Shown here piece after piece: positions 22,850-34,659 of a DNA stretch of 64,000 nt. Below the pieces are notes generated by a model that ran no database searches, had not been told where the DNA came from, and was given only the letters and a program-made list of their open reading frames with translations. This DNA comes from Nelumbo lutea. Its lineage: Eukaryota > Streptophyta > Magnoliopsida > Proteales > Nelumbonaceae. The DNA lies in assembly GCA_022828595.1 (NCBI GenBank), contig JAKGHH010000003.1:54053759-54117758 (forward strand), written 5' to 3'. The translations under genes were made by a program, and so were the position numbers. Each line of letters starts with the position of its first letter. Within the stretch, counting starts at the first letter, position 1.

Positions 22850-23660
22850 GTGGTTAGGGGTGTTCACGGGTCGGGTTGGGGTGGTTTATTGGGGTTTTTC
22901 CAACCAACCCGACCTGGTCGGGTTACTTGAGGTAGAAACCAAAACCGACCCATTGATAGGCCAAACCAACCTAGTCGGTTTGAGTCGGGTTGGGTCGGTT
23001 TTGATTTTGCTCCTGTACAAAAAGACACCTAATTGAATTCTAATTGTAATTAGCTAATGGGTTGCCAATTTGGTGTAAAAAATTATAGAAAGTTAGAAAT
23101 TATGATAGATTGACTATTTTAATTGTAATTACCTAAAACCGAAACTGCTCCGATATATCAATTTATATATTTCCCTAACCCAAAACTGACCGATACTAAT
23201 AAAAAGACAGCCAACTCGAATTGGATCGATCTGGGTTGATCGGTTTGATCGGGTTGCGCATTCTTAGGAAGAGCCCTACTTGTGGTAAACCACATACAAT
23301 ACGGATGGATGACCACAACCCACGTGAATAACGGTGAATTAAGCGGAAGACGATAGCCGCTAGTCATGACGAGGTTGGTGCTGCAGAGAGCCCCCGGTAG
23401 CTTCTGATCACAAGATCCACGACGTAAGCAAATGTTAGATGCTTACGTCCGCATGAAATGAAACGAAATAAAGCACCCCCGCAATTGGATACCGGGACCC
23501 ACAGCATTAAAACATTGGGAGATAACTTACTGCGGATCATTTGCCATGTGTCGAATATACTACTGTTAGGGCCGACTAAGTAAATGAGTGGTGCAAATAA
23601 GCACGAGGCCGAATTAAGACAAAACTTAATTATCAAAATGGGAAAAAAAATCCAAAGAAA
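22850..23660. other. Spacer upstream of the first ERF gene
   Basis: No gene. 22857-23010 is an 'AGGGGTGTTCACGGGTCGGG'-type dispersed repeat, and 23160-23260 holds its inverted partner words. ACGT-containing motifs increase toward the ERF promoter. Confidence 0.5.
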
Positions 23661-23773
23661 AAAGAGACCGCACGTACCAAAAAAATAAGAAGGGAAACTG
23701 GGAAAGCCATCGTTTGACCGTTGAGAACATCCACGTACAATGCATCGAAACCTCTCTACCGAAGGTCGAATAC

Positions 23774-23779
23774 CACGTG
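23774..23779 (+). promoter_or_regulatory. G-box (CACGTG)
   Basis: CACGTG about 110 bp upstream of the TATA box of the ERF gene. Other ACGT cores lie at about 23672 and 23733. G-boxes bind bZIP and bHLH factors in stress and jasmonate responses; use here is inferred from position. Confidence 0.45.
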
Positions 23780-23884
23780 TGAAGAATTACCGGCCATTGG
23801 ATTTCACAGTTGTAGGAATATTGACCCTCGTTTTGGGACCAATCAGACGCTTTTTCCAAACCAATTTAAATGCGGAGGGAGAAG

Positions 23885-23891
23885 TATAAAA
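23885..23891 (+). promoter_or_regulatory. TATA box of the ERF gene
   Basis: TATAAAA, 34 bp before the first ATG (23925) and 67 bp before the second (23958). With usual spacing, transcription would begin around 23915-23925, at or just before the first ATG. That favours the second ATG as the working start. Confidence 0.6.
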
Positions 23892-23924
23892 CTACCTGCG
23901 CGACGGACGACGTTGCGTCCATAG

Positions 23925-24368
23925 ATGGCGGAAGAGCCAGCTGATCATCAAGGCAGGATGAAAGAAGGCGAGGAGGAGAGAGAGGTTTCGTACAGAGGCG
24001 TGAGGAAGAGACCTTGGGGGAAGTTCGCCGCCGAGATTCGGGACTCCACCAGGCACGGAGCTCGGCTGTGGCTGGGTACTTTCAATACTGCAGAGGAGGC
24101 GGCCAGAGCTTATGATCGGGCTGCCTACGCAATGAGGGGTCCTTTGGCCATCCTCAATTTCCCAGATGAATATAAATTGCCACGCCATGACTGTCTGTCG
24201 TCGAGCTACTCTTCCTCTGTGCTGGGGTCATCGTCGTCTTCGTCTTCGTCTTCTGAGTACGAGAGTGCAAAGAGTGGGAACAGGAAACAAATTATTGAAT
24301 TGGAGTGCCTGGATGATAAGCTGTTGGAGGACCTCCTTGATTTCGAGGGGAAGAACAAGAAACAGTAG
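23925..24368 (+). CDS. AP2/ERF transcription factor, group IX, EDLL motif (ERF95/96/98-like)
   Basis: A single-exon protein of 147 residues. It has one AP2 domain, residues about 23-81 ([34 protein letters not shown]), with the Ala and Asp that mark the ERF rather than DREB type. A Ser-rich linker follows, then a C-terminal acidic-hydrophobic motif (residues 120-143, with [16 protein letters not shown]) matching the EDLL activation motif described for Arabidopsis ERF98/TDR1. Known relatives are short nuclear activators that bind GCC boxes in ethylene, jasmonate, pathogen and salt responses. The second Met (23958) gives [15 protein letters not shown], aligning with the start of the paralogue at 35055. 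It also has A at -3 and suits the TATA position, so it may be the true start. No lesion is seen. Confidence 0.93.
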   Translation: MAEEPADHQGRMKEGEEEREVSYRGVRKRPWGKFAAEIRDSTRHGARLWLGTFNTAEEAARAYDRAAYAMRGPLAILNFPDEYKLPRHDCLSSSYSSSVLGSSSSSSSSSEYESAKSGNRKQIIELECLDDKLLEDLLDFEGKNKKQ

Positions 24369-24561
24369 TAGTTTAGTTTTGAACCCAACTGTTTTTAGGG
24401 CTAAAATCCTGAGACCCAGAACCCAAATATGGTTCCACTTCAGCAAGTGTTCTTCTCTGGAATGCTATTAGTCTAAGTAGTTCTGAAAGGGGATTGTTGG
24501 AGTGATATTTTTCTGTTTCTTCAAATATAGGATGATGTAATGTTTGTCAATGTAAAAGAAA

Positions 24562-24567
24562 AATAAA
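24562..24567 (+). terminator. Candidate poly(A) signal of the ERF gene
   Basis: AATAAA 194 bp after the stop codon, preceded by T-rich and TGTAAT-like elements, as in plant 3' ends. Confidence 0.45.
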
Positions 24568-24569
24568 TT

Positions 24570-24613
24570 AGAGTAATATTTTAATATATAAAATTTGCAC
24601 TCTTGTTTCTATA

Positions 24614-24644
<31 letters not shown>

Positions 24645-27128
24645 CTTCTAAGGTTACATCAATCTATTTAGTTTCGTTTGTAGAGAATAGTTCCAAACTT
24701 CCAGCTACTACTCCCTAGTTATTTTTCAAAAACTGCTTCCTATAAGAGACAAAATCAACCCCACTGGATTCACACTTATCAGCTTAAATATAGAATGGGT
24801 TGGGTGTCCGTCTTTTTTGAGAGGGATAATCTTGGTTTATCATGAGATTCTGGATATATAGGTAACTGTTAATAAATTGACTCCTGGAGAACAACCGCCA
24901 TAGCCATAGCACCTCTATATGGCTTAATTAATTGACTTCTTTAGAACATTATTTGATGACAAAATTGTTGTTCGTAATATAATTCTGGCCAGCTTAATAG
25001 TTAATAGATTTAACGAGTAAATCTCGGTTTGGATAAGTTTTTGCTTTTGAGATTTGCACGTAAGGCTCAGTTTGGACTTTGGAGGGAGTATAAATACAAA
25101 TTTGCAGTGTAAAACTTTATATTTTGTATTATTTTGTATGTATTTATATTCCTTCCAAACTGATCTGAACTTTGTATTTTCACTCTTACCAAACTGAGTC
25201 CCAGGAAATTTAAACATGTATAGTGCCAAAACAAGGTTTACAAATACCATATATAAGGTTTTTCATTGAACATATGGGAATACCAAAAAGACTTTGACCA
25301 GTCACAACCCCATAATTTTGGTGAAAACCCACCTGATCATTGATTCGTACTTTTATGATGATGCTAGTTGGTTGATTGTAGGTTTTTTCAGTACTATATC
25401 TTTTTGGCATCATAGTCAAACCCTGAATATATTTGTATTTACACTATTCCCAAATGAAGTCATAAGAAATAAAAATGAATCAAATAAATTGGGGTTTTGT
25501 GCTTTTGGGCCTTGAAAGCACAAACCCTGAAACTTATCCAATCACAACCTAATTTCCTTGATCACTAACAATAGCAGATGAAATCGGTAACGGGGTTAAT
25601 AGACAACGGTGGGATTTTGATTGGTTTTGTTTACAGACATTATATTCAATGACGGGCAAGATTAATTCCTGTTTTTGTTGTTGTTGTTATAACAAGTCAA
25701 AGCTTATAAAACTAAAACACTTGCAACAAATTTGGACGCGTTGATGTAATAGTAAGACTGTTTCTGATTGCTAGGACAATATATAAATGATGTTTGAAGA
25801 AATGCAACTTATTTCCATTTTCTTTCAATAATAGGATGGAAATATGACTAGCTAGTTTGGATGATGACAATGACAATGACAATATTACCGTCAAATACTT
25901 TTCATTGAAGACTTTATAAGCATTAAAAGACTCAACTGTTATGTATCACTACTTTATCACCGGTTCAAGTTTCTCTGCTTGGCAGTGCAGTTCATTGCCA
26001 TAGATTTTTCCTATATCTAATTAAAGTAGCCAGTGAATACTTGGGAGTTCAAAATGTGTGGATGACAGCGTGAGATAGCAACATTGGAGTGAATATCACC
26101 CACAATTAGCATCTGGAAGGCAACGAAGCAGTCAAGCAGCCCGCCCACTTGAATGCACACAAATTCAGAGAAAGACATGATGACATTCAAATGAAATCAG
26201 CAGTCCTATCAAGACTTTAAGTCTCCGTTTGTTTGCAATTCAATTTCATTTTCATTGGTAGGAATGCAAATTAATTAGAAGAATAATGTGACAAAACTTT
26301 GTTTTTGCTTGCAGTTTTACTAATTTACTTTGTTTTAGGTAGGCAAATTAATGAAACATAGCAAAATTTAAAACAAAAATAAATCTGCAGAAAGATGAAC
26401 CCAATTTAATGTTGAATTGTGAAAGTTTTTTCAAGATCAAAGTTGGGTTGGTTAGACGTTTGTAAGATTTTAATTGGATCCACAAATGCCAAAAAAAAAA
26501 GAAAAAAAAAAGAAAAGAAAAAGCGGAAAGATATCTAACCAATTTGATTCTGCGCGCGCGATGGATATTGTACTTTCATGTGAAGAAGCTTTGTTCCAAA
26601 AAAACAGGATTCAACAGAGAAAAACACGTGACAAGCAATAGATAAATAGGGTTTGATTGGTGAGGGAGAATGACAATTTCTTTAACCATTTTCAGCATCA
26701 AATCACATTAGCTCTTCCATCTCCAAACGATATTGCTTGTCTACCTAATAGCATGGTTGCGTTGAGCTAGGCGTGGTGATTTTGTCATCCATTCCTTATT
26801 ATATAGTCAAATAAACTTTTACAACATTTTGCCTATTTACTCGTTGAAGTAATCAGTCATATATATATATATATATGAGGACTATTTTCTGGAAGTTGTC
26901 ACGTGAATATTGAGTAGATGGTGACATGCAGACTCTTCTAGAGCTACGTTCTTTGCTGGTGTGAAAGTTAGAACAATTACAGGCCGGATCATTCATGGGT
27001 GAGTGAACAGTGGTCTGAGGTGGCCAAATTCTTGGCCACATGGCCCAGCAGAACTGCTTAAATTAATATAAAATATAAGATTTTGCATTCTACATATTTG
27101 CATTTGTATTCTTTCCAAATTCAGTCAT
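24570..27128. other. Spacer between the ERF genes, left part
   Basis: No supported gene. It contains a TA/T microsatellite (24609-24645), a MITE (25074-25201) and a purine-rich run (26490-26522). Short open frames here have no recognisable domain. Confidence 0.55.
25074..25201. repeat. MITE with GGCTCAGTTTGG ends
   Basis: The left end is GGCTCAGTTTGG. The right end reads CCAAACTGAGTC, its near-perfect inverse, with a nested inner CCTTCCAAACTGA. The AT-rich centre includes TATAAATACAAAT words. Copies or pieces lie at 27060-27115, 33275-33310, 33657-33804 and 34075-34120. The outer sequence resembles Tourist/PIF-Harbinger ends. Confidence 0.6.
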
Positions 27129-27695
27129 GGGGGTGTTCTTTTATTGGATTTTGAGAGGGAGGAAAGTTGGTCAATGGGATTTTGGTTCCCATTAACCAAG
27201 AATTCCATATTCTTTTTTTAGATTTATGGACCCATTTCCTACGTGGATAAATAACTTTCCCACCTAAGGGGAAGTTATCAACACTTGAATGGGACAAAAG
27301 TGCCCCTTTTATGCCCCATTCGCTTTTCGATAAGTCACTTACTTGGGTAAATGCACTTATCTAGGTAAGTGTTTCCTAACCGGGTGAGTGCATTTACCTA
27401 TGTTCTTTTATTTCCCATGTAAATAAGGCAATGGCCATCTTAGCCATAAAAAATCCACTATTAAAAGGGCATTTTTGTTCCGTCAAAGTATTGGCAACTT
27501 TCCCCTAGATGGAAAAGTAAATTTACCCACCTAGGATATGGGTATCACTTACTCGGGTAAGTGGTACCCAGGAAAATAAGATTTCACTGGTCCGCACATA
27601 AATATGAAAAATGAACATGGGTTTCTTGGTCAATGGGAATCAAAATCCCATTGACCAACTTTCCCCCTCTCAAAATGGAAGAAAAGAACACCCCC
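27129..27695. mobile_element. MITE with long terminal inverted repeats (GGGGGTGTTCTTTT)
   Basis: A perfect 14-bp terminal inverted repeat (27129-27142 against 27682-27695). It extends imperfectly to about 75 bp, including the inverted words GGTCAATGGGATTTTGG and CCAAGAAT. The interior has 'ACTTACTCGGGTAAGTG' words. No coding content. Target duplication is not certain. Confidence 0.75.
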
Positions 27696-27812
27696 TTAAT
27701 AATAGATTTATATGACTAAAATGATCTTTACCTTATTTACATGAAAAACTATGTAAGTTTTTCCTGAGAAACACTTACTCGGGTAAGTATCTGAAAAGCA
27801 AACAAGGCCTTA

Positions 27813-28209
27813 GGGGGCGCTCTTTTTTCATATTTTGAGAGGGGGGAAGTTGGTCAATGGGATTTTGGTTCCCATTGACCAAGAATCGCATGTTCTTTTT
27901 TCAGATTTATGTGGGGATTAGGGAAAATTTATTTTCTTGGATACCACTTACCTGGGTAAATGACACCCATCTCCTAGGTGGGTAAATAACTTTCTTACCT
28001 AGGGGGAAAGTTGTCAATACTTGAATGGGCCAAAAATATCCCTTTTAATAATGGTTTTTTATTGCTAAAATGATCATTTCCTTATTTATATGAGAAATAA
28101 AAGAGCATGGATAAATATACTTACCTGAGTAAATGTTTCCCAGGAAAAACTTACCCAGGTAATTGCATTTACCTGGATAAGCAATTTACGAAAAAGCAAA
28201 CAAGGCCTT
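27813..28209. repeat. Second, rearranged copy of the 27129 MITE family
   Basis: It starts GGGGGCGCTCTTTTTT and repeats the block TTTTGAGAGGGGGGAAGTTG and GGTCAATGGGATTTTGG. It ends with AAGCAAACAAGGCCTTA, which also occurs just before its left end (27797-27812), so the copy is bracketed by that direct repeat. Confidence 0.6.
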
Positions 28210-28530
28210 AATATCTTTTCATCTAATAATTTTAGATGGGGTCATAACAAATCGTACTTTTACGGTTTTACGTTATAGGAAGGGTGGATCGTCAGATCAG
28301 ATTAGATGGTTCTCCGGTCTTGACAATGTGGATTAGGGTTAGGTGGGAGTTTGAATCTTTAAAATAATAATTTGGCTCTAACTTGGAAGGAGGAATGTAT
28401 CGCACCAAATGCCTTTTACAATCTAACTGCATTATAGTTTAGTTGGAGGGGGGAGTTGGTCAAAGTTAACCAATTCTTCAGGATTCTTTTACCAATAAAA
28501 CTAAGATTTAGGTAAAATTATTTTTCTTTA
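28210..28530. other. Spacer
   Basis: No gene or clear repeat apart from GGTAAAATTA words that recur after the next element (about 29490). Confidence 0.5.
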
Positions 28531-29433
28531 GGCTGCGCTTGGTAGAGGTGTAAATGAGGATCGGGGTAAACTTTATACCTCGGTTCGATTTTGCAGGCAT
28601 TTGGTAGAGGTGTTAATATATCTCATCAATGGGTGTAAAATTCCATTTTTGTCTGTATATTCATCGAAAATCAGTGGAAGGTTTATATCGATAAAATCGA
28701 TGTAAAACTTTACTTTCCTCTTCCTCTGTCCAAGGATTACCTCGCGTCTCCTCTGTCCAACAGCTGCATCTCTTTGTTTGATTGAAGAAGAGAATGAACC
28801 AGTGCGATGGTGGCGACGTATCATAGTTTCGTCCAGAGAGTGAACCAGCTCCATCGTATCAGTGAGCGGCAACGTATCGGAGTTTGATTGAAGAAGAGAG
28901 TATTGGTGATTAGTGAGCATATTAGTGAGCGGTGGCATTTCAGAGTTCAATCGAAAAAGAGAGTGAACCAGCATTGGTGTATCAGTGAGTGGTTAGCGGT
29001 GAGTGGCGAGTAGCGTATTAGTGCAAATCCTACAATCCCCCTCACCAATAAACGGACTAGGAGTCGACATTATTAGTGAGCATTGAGTGGTGAGTGGCGT
29101 ATCAGAGACCTAGTTCCGGTGTATCAAAGCTCCAGTAGCGGCGAGCGGCGTATTAGTGCAAATCCTGTCGGTGTACCCATTGAAGTACTACGTAAGATTC
29201 ACTATGCAGCGGTAAGATTCACTGTGTAAGCATTACTTGTTCACCTTTTTCTTCCATCAAGACCCAATTTATTCACTTTTAATCAAATAGATTTTTAATT
29301 TACACCTTAAAAAACCAAACATGATCCGTGTAAATTTTCAAAATCAATCAATACCAATTTCCATCAACCACTAAACCGGTTCACATTTTTCCATGGTGTA
29401 AAATTTGAATTTACACCTCAAACAAATGCAGTC
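28531..29433. mobile_element. Tourist-like (PIF/Harbinger-type) non-autonomous element, TTA target duplication
   Basis: A 903-bp element. The left end is GGCTGCGCTTGGTAGAGGTG and the right end, reverse-complemented, is GACTGCATTTGTTTGAGGTG. Both continue into TAAAT. The 3-bp target duplication TTA lies at 28528-28530 and 29434-29436. Inside are several 'GTGAGTGGCGAGTAGCGTATTAGTG'-like tandem words. No transposase frame is present, so the element is non-autonomous. Confidence 0.68.
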
Positions 29434-29436
29434 TTA

Positions 29437-32298
29437 GGTAAGTTTTTTTTACAATTTTCCTGAATTCTTTTATCAGTAAACGTGGAATTTATGGTAAAAC
29501 TACTTTTCCTTAGGTAAGTGTTTTGACAATTTATCTTGGTTATCAATTTTAAGGTATCATGCCTTTTGTATTATGCCTTTTGAAAATTTGAAGTTCCAAA
29601 CTTCATCTCTCCTTTCCACCACTTGGCTTGAGAACTGTCCAGGCAATATATTTTTGGCCAATAATGAAAAAAGAAAAAGCCAAAAATTGTTCTCCAACAG
29701 TCCAGGTTTAATAGATTGATAGTTTGGTCGCTCGGGTCAATGGGTTAATGGTTTTTTGCCATAAAACGGATTAAGAATGAAACAGAACTAATTGCGTGAT
29801 CAGTTCCTGGGCAGAATAGTCTGACCATCTAAGTCAATCATGCTCAAAAAACACTAGTGGAAACAAAGTGATGGAAGGGAGAAATGGAATTTGAAACTTC
29901 AAATTTTCAAAATATACCAGCTCCAATAGGAGTCGGTAGTGATAGTAAAACTGGGATTTTGAAAAAATAAAAGTATCACGTGATGTCATATATAAAGGGA
30001 ACGTAATTGATAACTGGATAGATAAAATGTGCCATATTTACAAAAGTTCAGTGGTACTATAAATAGGGTTTAAAACTTTAGATATACTTTAATTAATTAT
30101 TAGGCGTCTGTTTGGCATCGATGCCATTGTTTCAGAAAACGGAGACACATCAGCGCCATGTTGGAAAAAATGGTGCTTCAAAAAACATTTGTTTGTTTGG
30201 AACCGTTTTTCCATAAAAAATGATGTTCCAAGCCACACCTTGGAAATTGGGAAGGCATGGCTTGGAGCAACGCTGAATTTGGTGTTTCTTGGAGCTGCAG
30301 CTCATTGCTGCCAATAGGGACATGAGGTGGCAGTGATAAGGACATGATGTGGCATGGGATAATAAGTACCAGTGCTGAAAACTTTCATGGAGCATTAGTA
30401 TCAAACAGAAAATGTTGTTGTTACTCCAAGAAATGTCCTACCTGATAGTAATGCTTCCAAACAAAAAAAAAAGGCACAATTTTCTCAGAAAATAGTGTTT
30501 CTAACCCACACATCAGCTGAGAAGACGATACTGTACCTGCAGCATTGATGCCAATTAACCATTTGTAATATTATCATCATATTATTTCAAATGTATCAAT
30601 TTGAAATGATACCTTAAAAATGATAACCAATCAATGAGTGTCAAATAACCAATAAACTGGTCTTCTTCAAATTTCACTTGGAGGGGTTTAATTAATTGGT
30701 GGAAGTTTTTCAATTATCATATCCTTTTCACTTATAATCTTATCAAAGCACTGACCATAGGTCTCATTTGTTCACAAGATCTACCCACACATTCTTCCCA
30801 CGTATCTACCAACAAGACACTACAGCTATGCATCGTAAATAAACCCTTGTCATTCGTGGGAGATATTCGAAATAGACGGGGGTAGTGCCTTGTGGGTGGG
30901 TAGGGATGGGGGAAGAGTTTGTGGATAAAAAATCATTAGTAAGAGGGCATTTTGGAGATTTTAGCTATAGCATGCCCGATGCCCTAATGAAACTCTACGT
31001 GTGCAAAACATGGTGTTTTGTAACATTTTGATGCAGAACACCTTGTGTGCGCAAAACAAAATGCAAGCTCTGCTTTCAAGCTAAATTAAGTCTACCAAAT
31101 ATGTTTTCTGTGCACAATGTGGTTTCCAAGGCAACCAAAGGGTAGATAAACGAGAATAAAGGAGCCCAGCCCAACCCGACCCAAAATAGAGAAAGAGCGA
31201 TGAGTACATGAGTAGCGATAATACAAATAATGGTATCAACATCAAGAGCCAAGAGCGAATAAAAAAACACCGGGGCCCCACGCAGAGTATTAATGGGTTG
31301 ACAGTGCCCATATTACCATAAACAGATTGGACTAGAATTGTTCTTACAACATACAACCAAGGAATCTTTCACATGGGATGGGAATATGGTTCAGGGTCCC
31401 ACAATTAACCCACGTGTTCCCTTCACCACCCTAATTCATTATTCGTGGCCAATTTTCATCTAAAAAAACCCAGACCATGCTTCCAGAATAACTGAATTAG
31501 TCTTCCTTCGAAGTTTGAATTGAAAGACCCTAGTTTTCTGTGGGCACTTTGCACACTAGTGATTAGTCCTCATCAAAGTCGGTCCAACCACAATGAACCG
31601 CTCTGAAGTCTACAAGTTTCCTCAGAGGAGAACACGTGGTCCTGCTAATCAAGAACCGTCAAGGACCGATGTTACATCAAACTAAGACCCCAACCCAAAA
31701 ACCAAGAAGTTTATAGAAGATCCATCAACTGTATTCCTCGGTATCATTGTTCTCTTCAACCCAAAACCGAAGACAACCTTAGAGGGAGACCAATTACTTA
31801 AATATTATTGGAAAATTTGGTGTAATATAGGTAACCCATCCTCTAACTATGATGTAGACGGAATTCATCTCAAGTCTCGATTATAATTAATAGGAGACCT
31901 TACCAATCAGTAAGTTGGCACCTTAATAAAAGAGGTAATATCAATCAAGGGTCATTTGATATTTTTGATTGGTCAAATTTCTTCCCATACTATATCTTTT
32001 CAGTATCATAAATTTTCCCATAATATGTATATACACACTCCACTTTTAATAATCCTTTTTATCAAGTTCAGGAATGATAAGCGACATTACTCACGTTCTA
32101 TTTAACGCTATATTAATTATTAAATTACAAGCAATTAATTCATTTTTTACTATTTCGATCCGACTTCAATAATTTGATTTGTTAACATGGTGTATTTCCT
32201 CACAATAAACCTATCTTGAAAGTCTCACAATTGCTCAGACACAACTCAGTCCATTGGCAACCCTACCCTATATCACTCTTTTCCTATTAATTAATATA
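29437..32298. other. Spacer between the ERF genes, middle part
   Basis: I see no gene. 29690-29850 is a piece of the 'GGTTTTTAAAACC' repeat family. 30103-30552 is a possible MITE (TTTGGCATCGATGCC on the left against an inverted TTGGCATCAATGC on the right). Short open frames near 30150-30400 and 31080-31350 have no known domain. Confidence 0.5.
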
Positions 32299-32660
32299 TT
32301 AGCGGCACCCGTGCAATGCATTGAAAATTTTGAAAGATTGAATAAGTTTATTTACTATTAATTATTTGATAAGTTAATAATCAAAATTTGTTGTTAATTA
32401 ATTAAATATATATAAAGTTATTGTTAATATTTAAAATTTTAATAATTTTATTTTTTATTTAATGTTGATTTACAGAAAATAATAATTGTTAAATTAATAT
32501 GAACAAATATTCTTTAATAAATTTAATTTTATTAATCATTTGTAGCAATTTTAATAACAATTATTATTTTCATTATTTTTAAATGAATTTTTGATTGACT
32601 TTAAATAAATAAAAATAATTATAAAACATAACATTTTTATTAATTTTATCAATAATTAAC
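32299..32660 (-). mobile_element. Helitron-like 3' end with AT-rich body
   Basis: On the minus strand the sequence ends GCACGGGTGC (a perfect 4-bp-stem hairpin), then CGCTAA followed by T. This fits a Helitron terminus (hairpin, then CTRR, inserted before T). The AT-rich 32310-32660 would be its body; the 5' TC end was not found, so the right boundary is a guess. Confidence 0.35.
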
Positions 32661-32734
32661 AATTATGTAGGAATGACAATGGGTTGGGTTCAGGGCAGAG
32701 CACCCTATCCCTATCCCATGCCCTGTAGTCAAGA

Positions 32735-33045
32735 CACTTTACCCCATTCCTGTACCATCCCCAATGTCAGTCTGGTTCAGGGCAAGAGACCCACTCCCCG
32801 TTAAGGACGGGAAATTCTCAAATTTCCCCACCTCATCCCCAATGTGAAGTAGGTTGAGGGCAAGGCCCTCACTCCCCGTTAGGGACGAGGAATCTTCAAA
32901 TTTTTCTGCTTCATCCTCAATGTCGGGTGAGTTCAGGGAAAGGCACCCACTCCTCGTCAAGGAAGGGAAATCCTTGAATTTCCCTGCCATGTCCTTAGTG
33001 TTGGGTGGGTTCATGACAAGGCACCCACTCCCCATCAACCCAATA
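32735..33045. repeat. Four tandem repeats of about 78 bp
   Basis: Units share GGCACCCACTCCCC(G/A)T, AAATTTCCCTGC and CATCCCCAATGT words and diverge by 10-20%. The unit length is divisible by three, so a minus-strand frame stays open through the array with a 26-residue repeat. This looks incidental. The TAGGAATGACAATGGG start at 32670 relates it to the dispersed G-rich family. Confidence 0.75.
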
Positions 33046-34600
33046 TTCAATTTGATGATAAAAATGATCAAAAGGATATATTGAGTTTCAGCCACATGGT
33101 AAATTTATAAAAATATACTAAATTGTCTTTAATTTTCAAAAATGTAATTTTATGAAATTTTTAAATACATTTGTGTAATGGCCTAATGGAAGTGGTAGGA
33201 AGGGGAGAGAGAGTCAGGGAGAATGCAGGGTGGGGGTAATGGAGCAAGGAGATGCATATAAATAAATAAAAGGTTTAATAATACAAAATACAAGGTTTTG
33301 CATTATACATATTTGTTATTTAGGGATGAATAGAATGCACTACACCTCAGAATTCTGAATTCCACTCCAGACCTACAACAATTTAAAATTTCAAACACCT
33401 CCACCTAAACACCAATACCCACCCGTGTATTGGCATTAATTCCGAGCTGGCACGCTAAGATTTGTGAGGGTGGACTGAACAGTAAAAGCCTCTTGTACTT
33501 ATACTCTACGCTAATTGAGTTAGGATTCTTGTCAATTTAGTTGAGATTTTGCATTACACAAGTACAAACGCCGTCCACACACTAGATTCATTGCTTTTGG
33601 CTATGTTCTGTACTTCTCTAAAGGGATCGATGCAAAGCAAAAGCTTACGCCCATGAGGCTCAGTTTGAAAGGAGTACAAATACAAATATGTACAATACAA
33701 ATACATACAAAATAATATAAAGACTTAGTTTAGAAGGAATGCAAATGCAAATATAAAGTTTTACACTCTACATATTTATATTTATACTTCTTCCAAACTG
33801 AGCCAAAATATAAGGTTTTGTACTCTATAAATTTTCATTGATGAGGAATAGAAATTTATAGCGAACAATCCCATAAACCACATACTTACCGAAAATAAGC
33901 AAGCCTATATGGAATCATTTTATAGTGAAAGTCGCCTTTTTAGATTTAAAAAATTCAAGTCAGACTATATCGAAACGGGTAGCGATGGATTGATATTTGA
34001 TCCAATTATGAATACATTGACATTGAACAATTGGATACCGTTAGCAACCCTAACAACAAGTTTCGCATACACATATGTATAGTGCATTTGTATTTTATAC
34101 TTTTCCCAAACTGAGCCTTATAGTCGTGATGCATTGGAAAACGTATCCATAATTATATATTTTGTTTTTTCATGGGGAGATATTCTCAATGTATGGCTGT
34201 AAGCGAAAGGTAGGTGTGCAACATTGCAACGTGGCCAGGCTCTGTTTGGGCTTTTGTCAATATTTGAAAATTTGAATGGACGCAGCCCAAAGGCTCAGGC
34301 CCAAATATTCGAATGGGCGCAGCCCAAGGACCCCTGATTGGTAACGTTCCTTCGCGCTTCTGAAAACGATCGAGATATGTAGACAATTGCCGGTACACCA
34401 AACACCTCTTGGCTCCAGCACAGGTCCGGACTGTTTGCAGCCGGGGAAATTAGGATCTACCATCTTTCATTTCCTTATCCAACGATCCAATATTTGGACG
34501 ATCAAATTCAAACAATACGAACCCTTTAGACTTTAGTTTAGTCCGCTGCCCAAGGGAAAATAAAACAAACCAAACCGAAACGAAAGCCCTCATACAATAC
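33046..34600. other. Spacer downstream of the second ERF gene
   Basis: No gene. It contains several pieces of the GGCTCAGTTTGG MITE family (33657-33804 is the most complete, and 34075-34120 an end fragment). Confidence 0.5.
33657..33804. repeat. MITE with GGCTCAGTTTG ends (second copy)
   Basis: GGCTCAGTTTGAAAGGAGTA on the left against the inverse of TTCCAAACTGAGCC on the right. Internal inverted ends near 33725 (CTTAGTTTAGAAGG) suggest two partly overlapping copies. Confidence 0.6.
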
Positions 34601-34659
34601 AGTACGCAGAGAGGGAAAGTGAGGAACAGAGAAGAGAGAGATGATCAAGATTTAACTCT

